NCBI GenBank assembly: GCA_900321905.1
Contig: ONXZ01000144.1
Span: 1-6,935, forward strand
Origin: an uncultured Eubacteriales bacterium
Lineage (GTDB): Bacteria > Bacillota > Clostridia > Oscillospirales > Acutalibacteraceae
Direction: 5' to 3'
Length of the DNA: 6,935 nucleotides
Positions 6,601 to 6,935 of the stretch are shown piece by piece. Both the position numbers and the translations under genes were made by a program. Below the pieces are notes generated by a model. It made no database searches. It was not told where the DNA came from and saw only the letters and a program-made list of their open reading frames with translations. Numbering within the stretch: the first letter of the stretch is position 1; every line of letters begins with the position of its first letter.

Positions 6601-6935
6601 GTTTAAAATGAGAGGCGTTGTGCTGAACGACGCTGAGCACGACATCGCAAAGCATATGGAACATGACCTTGAAGGCAGGTATATCCCTGTTAAATACAGC
6701 GAGAAAAAAGGTTTTAGCGGCAATGTTGTTACTCTTGAAGAACTTGGCATAATCGCAAATAAAATTGAGTCGCTTATATCGCAGATGGGTGCTTCTTTGC
6801 ATAGCGGCAAAATTACACAAAACCCTGTTAACGGCAAAAAGCATGACAGAACGTGCGAGTTTTGTGACTATCGTGCTGTTTGTATGAACAGGCGCGAAGT
6901 GCCTAAGCGTGAGATAGAAGAATTTGACAACGCTA
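3632..6935 (+). CDS. addB: AddAB helicase-nuclease subunit AddB, 3' end cut by window
   Basis: Subunit of the AddAB (RecBCD-like) complex that resects double-strand breaks and loads RecA; in Bacillus AddB cuts one strand and takes part in Chi recognition. I translated the frame through 1101 codons and found no stop. An N-terminal Walker A, G7-R-A-G-Y-G-K-T14, is followed by the family VFIDGFSGF stretch (196-204) and VFVAGANEGEFP in the inactive-helicase middle. The C-terminal RecB-type nuclease has His789 (GTVIHYVLE), Asp903 (GAVDRVD), Asp920-Tyr-Lys922 (VVDYKSG) and Q940/Y944 (LNLQMFIYL). The 4Fe-4S cysteines are all present: Cys759 (EDYFNCAFRYF) and Cys1075, Cys1078, Cys1084, spaced as in B. 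subtilis C801 and C1121/1124/1130. The protein therefore appears functional. Only a handful of C-terminal residues can be missing, since the last cysteine is 18 codons from the edge. The gene starts 8 bases after DUF2461; addA is expected next. Confidence 0.97.
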   Translation, partial: MLQLILGRAGYGKTEYVFSKIKSLVESGEKDILLLVPEQFSFVSERRLLTDLKEDKVGCVDSFSFSRLGVEISSKYGGDELPVLTKGARAVMMKRAIETVQDSLRLFNRNITSNSFINSVLKIYDEMKSCRVSIDDILDAADNTDKEILSLKLRDIASVIGAYDALIEGEYYDSENELTRLYNKLLNLDYFVGKTVFIDGFSGFVAQEYKIIEVILKQAKKVYITFCTDSFNNTDRFDLFSYVNSNIDILKGVNKKINSELLPPIVLDENKRAKSDALKSVEKFAFSNIATAFDETPDDIRIYRAKNITDECDDIAAQISKLLRSGWRAGDITVICRDLDMYQKELKFAFDKFNIPYFNDERQDISSQPLMMLVNFLLRSVIYSYRSDDIFSLLKTGLTALAPDDISALENYAFVWNINGSQWKNEFTESPRGFAESKSDSDIAELEKINKSRSYIIGVISQFAKRAKGANCRDICKALYYAITDFKADERLKDLAVSLDNSGKSALAEEQGKIWDLLMEILDKLATVGEDTPMSLRDFYKLFHLMIENEDLGTIPTGLDNVQIGSADRIRCDNPRAVFVAGANEGEFPQAVTSAGLLSETDRVTLINNDFKLYSYGEILNAQEKYFAYMAVSSASEKLYISYRDGLGTGTESSIVRGVQSIYPNLKVNDYSDEITLDKIESKDNAFELLAESFAADDVFVASLKDYFDSDDDYKTRLKAVCGLNENNEINIENTALATVLFKKNMYLSASRIEDYFNCAFRYFCKFGLGARPLHRAEMDPMQTGTVIHYVLEQIIKENGSKGLTEMSDEAITISVNSHLDSFLKTKMGDSEKFTPRFKYQFMRLSKMLVAVVLRLRDEFSHSDFEAKAFELTIGDGSDGESVKSAQIPIEGGGSIKIKGAVDRVDVYEENGKQYIRVVDYKSGNKEFSLSDILYGLNLQMFIYLFTLAQSDSEYSGISSGVLYMHSARPVFLVDRAGDSDAVEKEENKRFKMRGVVLNDAEHDIAKHMEHDLEGRYIPVKYSEKKGFSGNVVTLEELGIIANKIESLISQMGASLHSGKITQNPVNGKKHDRTCEFCDYRAVCMNRREVPKREIEEFDNA

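Noticed and set aside
696..6807. AGCGG pentamers, the Chi sequence used by Bacillus AddAB, considered as an enriched signal
   Set aside because: By eye there are about 13 on the plus strand and 9 on the minus strand, against roughly 7 expected per strand by chance; GC-rich codon pairs explain the excess, and Chi in this organism is unknown.
5645..6844. Open frames inside addB (minus 5645-5998, plus 6090-6611, minus 6446-6844 and 6520-6837)
   Set aside because: The addB frame is continuous here and holds the nuclease and Fe-S motifs; the other frames are shadows with no domains.
1..6935. Search for a novel defence, mobile or RNA-based system
   Set aside because: Every stretch is accounted for by five conserved protein families; no direct repeats, CRISPR units, tRNA, riboswitch, toxin-antitoxin pair or transposon ends were seen.

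Overview
The window is a single plus-strand gene cluster with no intergenic stretch longer than 8 bases. Base composition (mid-40s % GC by eye, not counted), Shine-Dalgarno style starts, the AddAB-type repair nuclease and the flavour of the proteins point to an anaerobic Firmicute of class Clostridia, most likely a gut Oscillospiraceae/Ruminococcaceae-like organism. The genus cannot be named from the sequence alone.

Layout, left to right: (1) an M42-family metallo-aminopeptidase lacking its extreme N-terminus (to 1013); (2) a two-part GNAT acetyltransferase-like protein (1006-1725); (3) a PLP-dependent protein of the methionine gamma-lyase / 'aluminium resistance' family, broken by an internal deletion with frameshift near 2470 (1722-2920); (4) a DUF2461 (TIGR02453) protein of unknown role (2913-3623); (5) addB, the Fe-S nuclease subunit of the AddAB helicase-nuclease (3632 to the right edge), complete except for its last few codons.

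Adjacent genes overlap by 8, 4 and 8 bases and the last pair is separated by 8 bases. No terminator- or promoter-like structure is visible between them, so they are probably cotranscribed and translationally coupled. The first three genes look metabolic (peptide or amino-acid turnover), DUF2461 is unknown, and addB is recombinational repair. A shared pathway is not evident; the arrangement may be only a housekeeping gene string. addA would be expected just past the right edge.

The region looks like ordinary core genome. I see no mobile element, CRISPR array, RNA gene or defence cassette. The observation most worth checking is the disrupted PLP enzyme: about 26 residues of a conserved segment are missing and the frame changes at the same point. 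Next is a Glu in place of the usual Asp metal ligand in the M42 peptidase.
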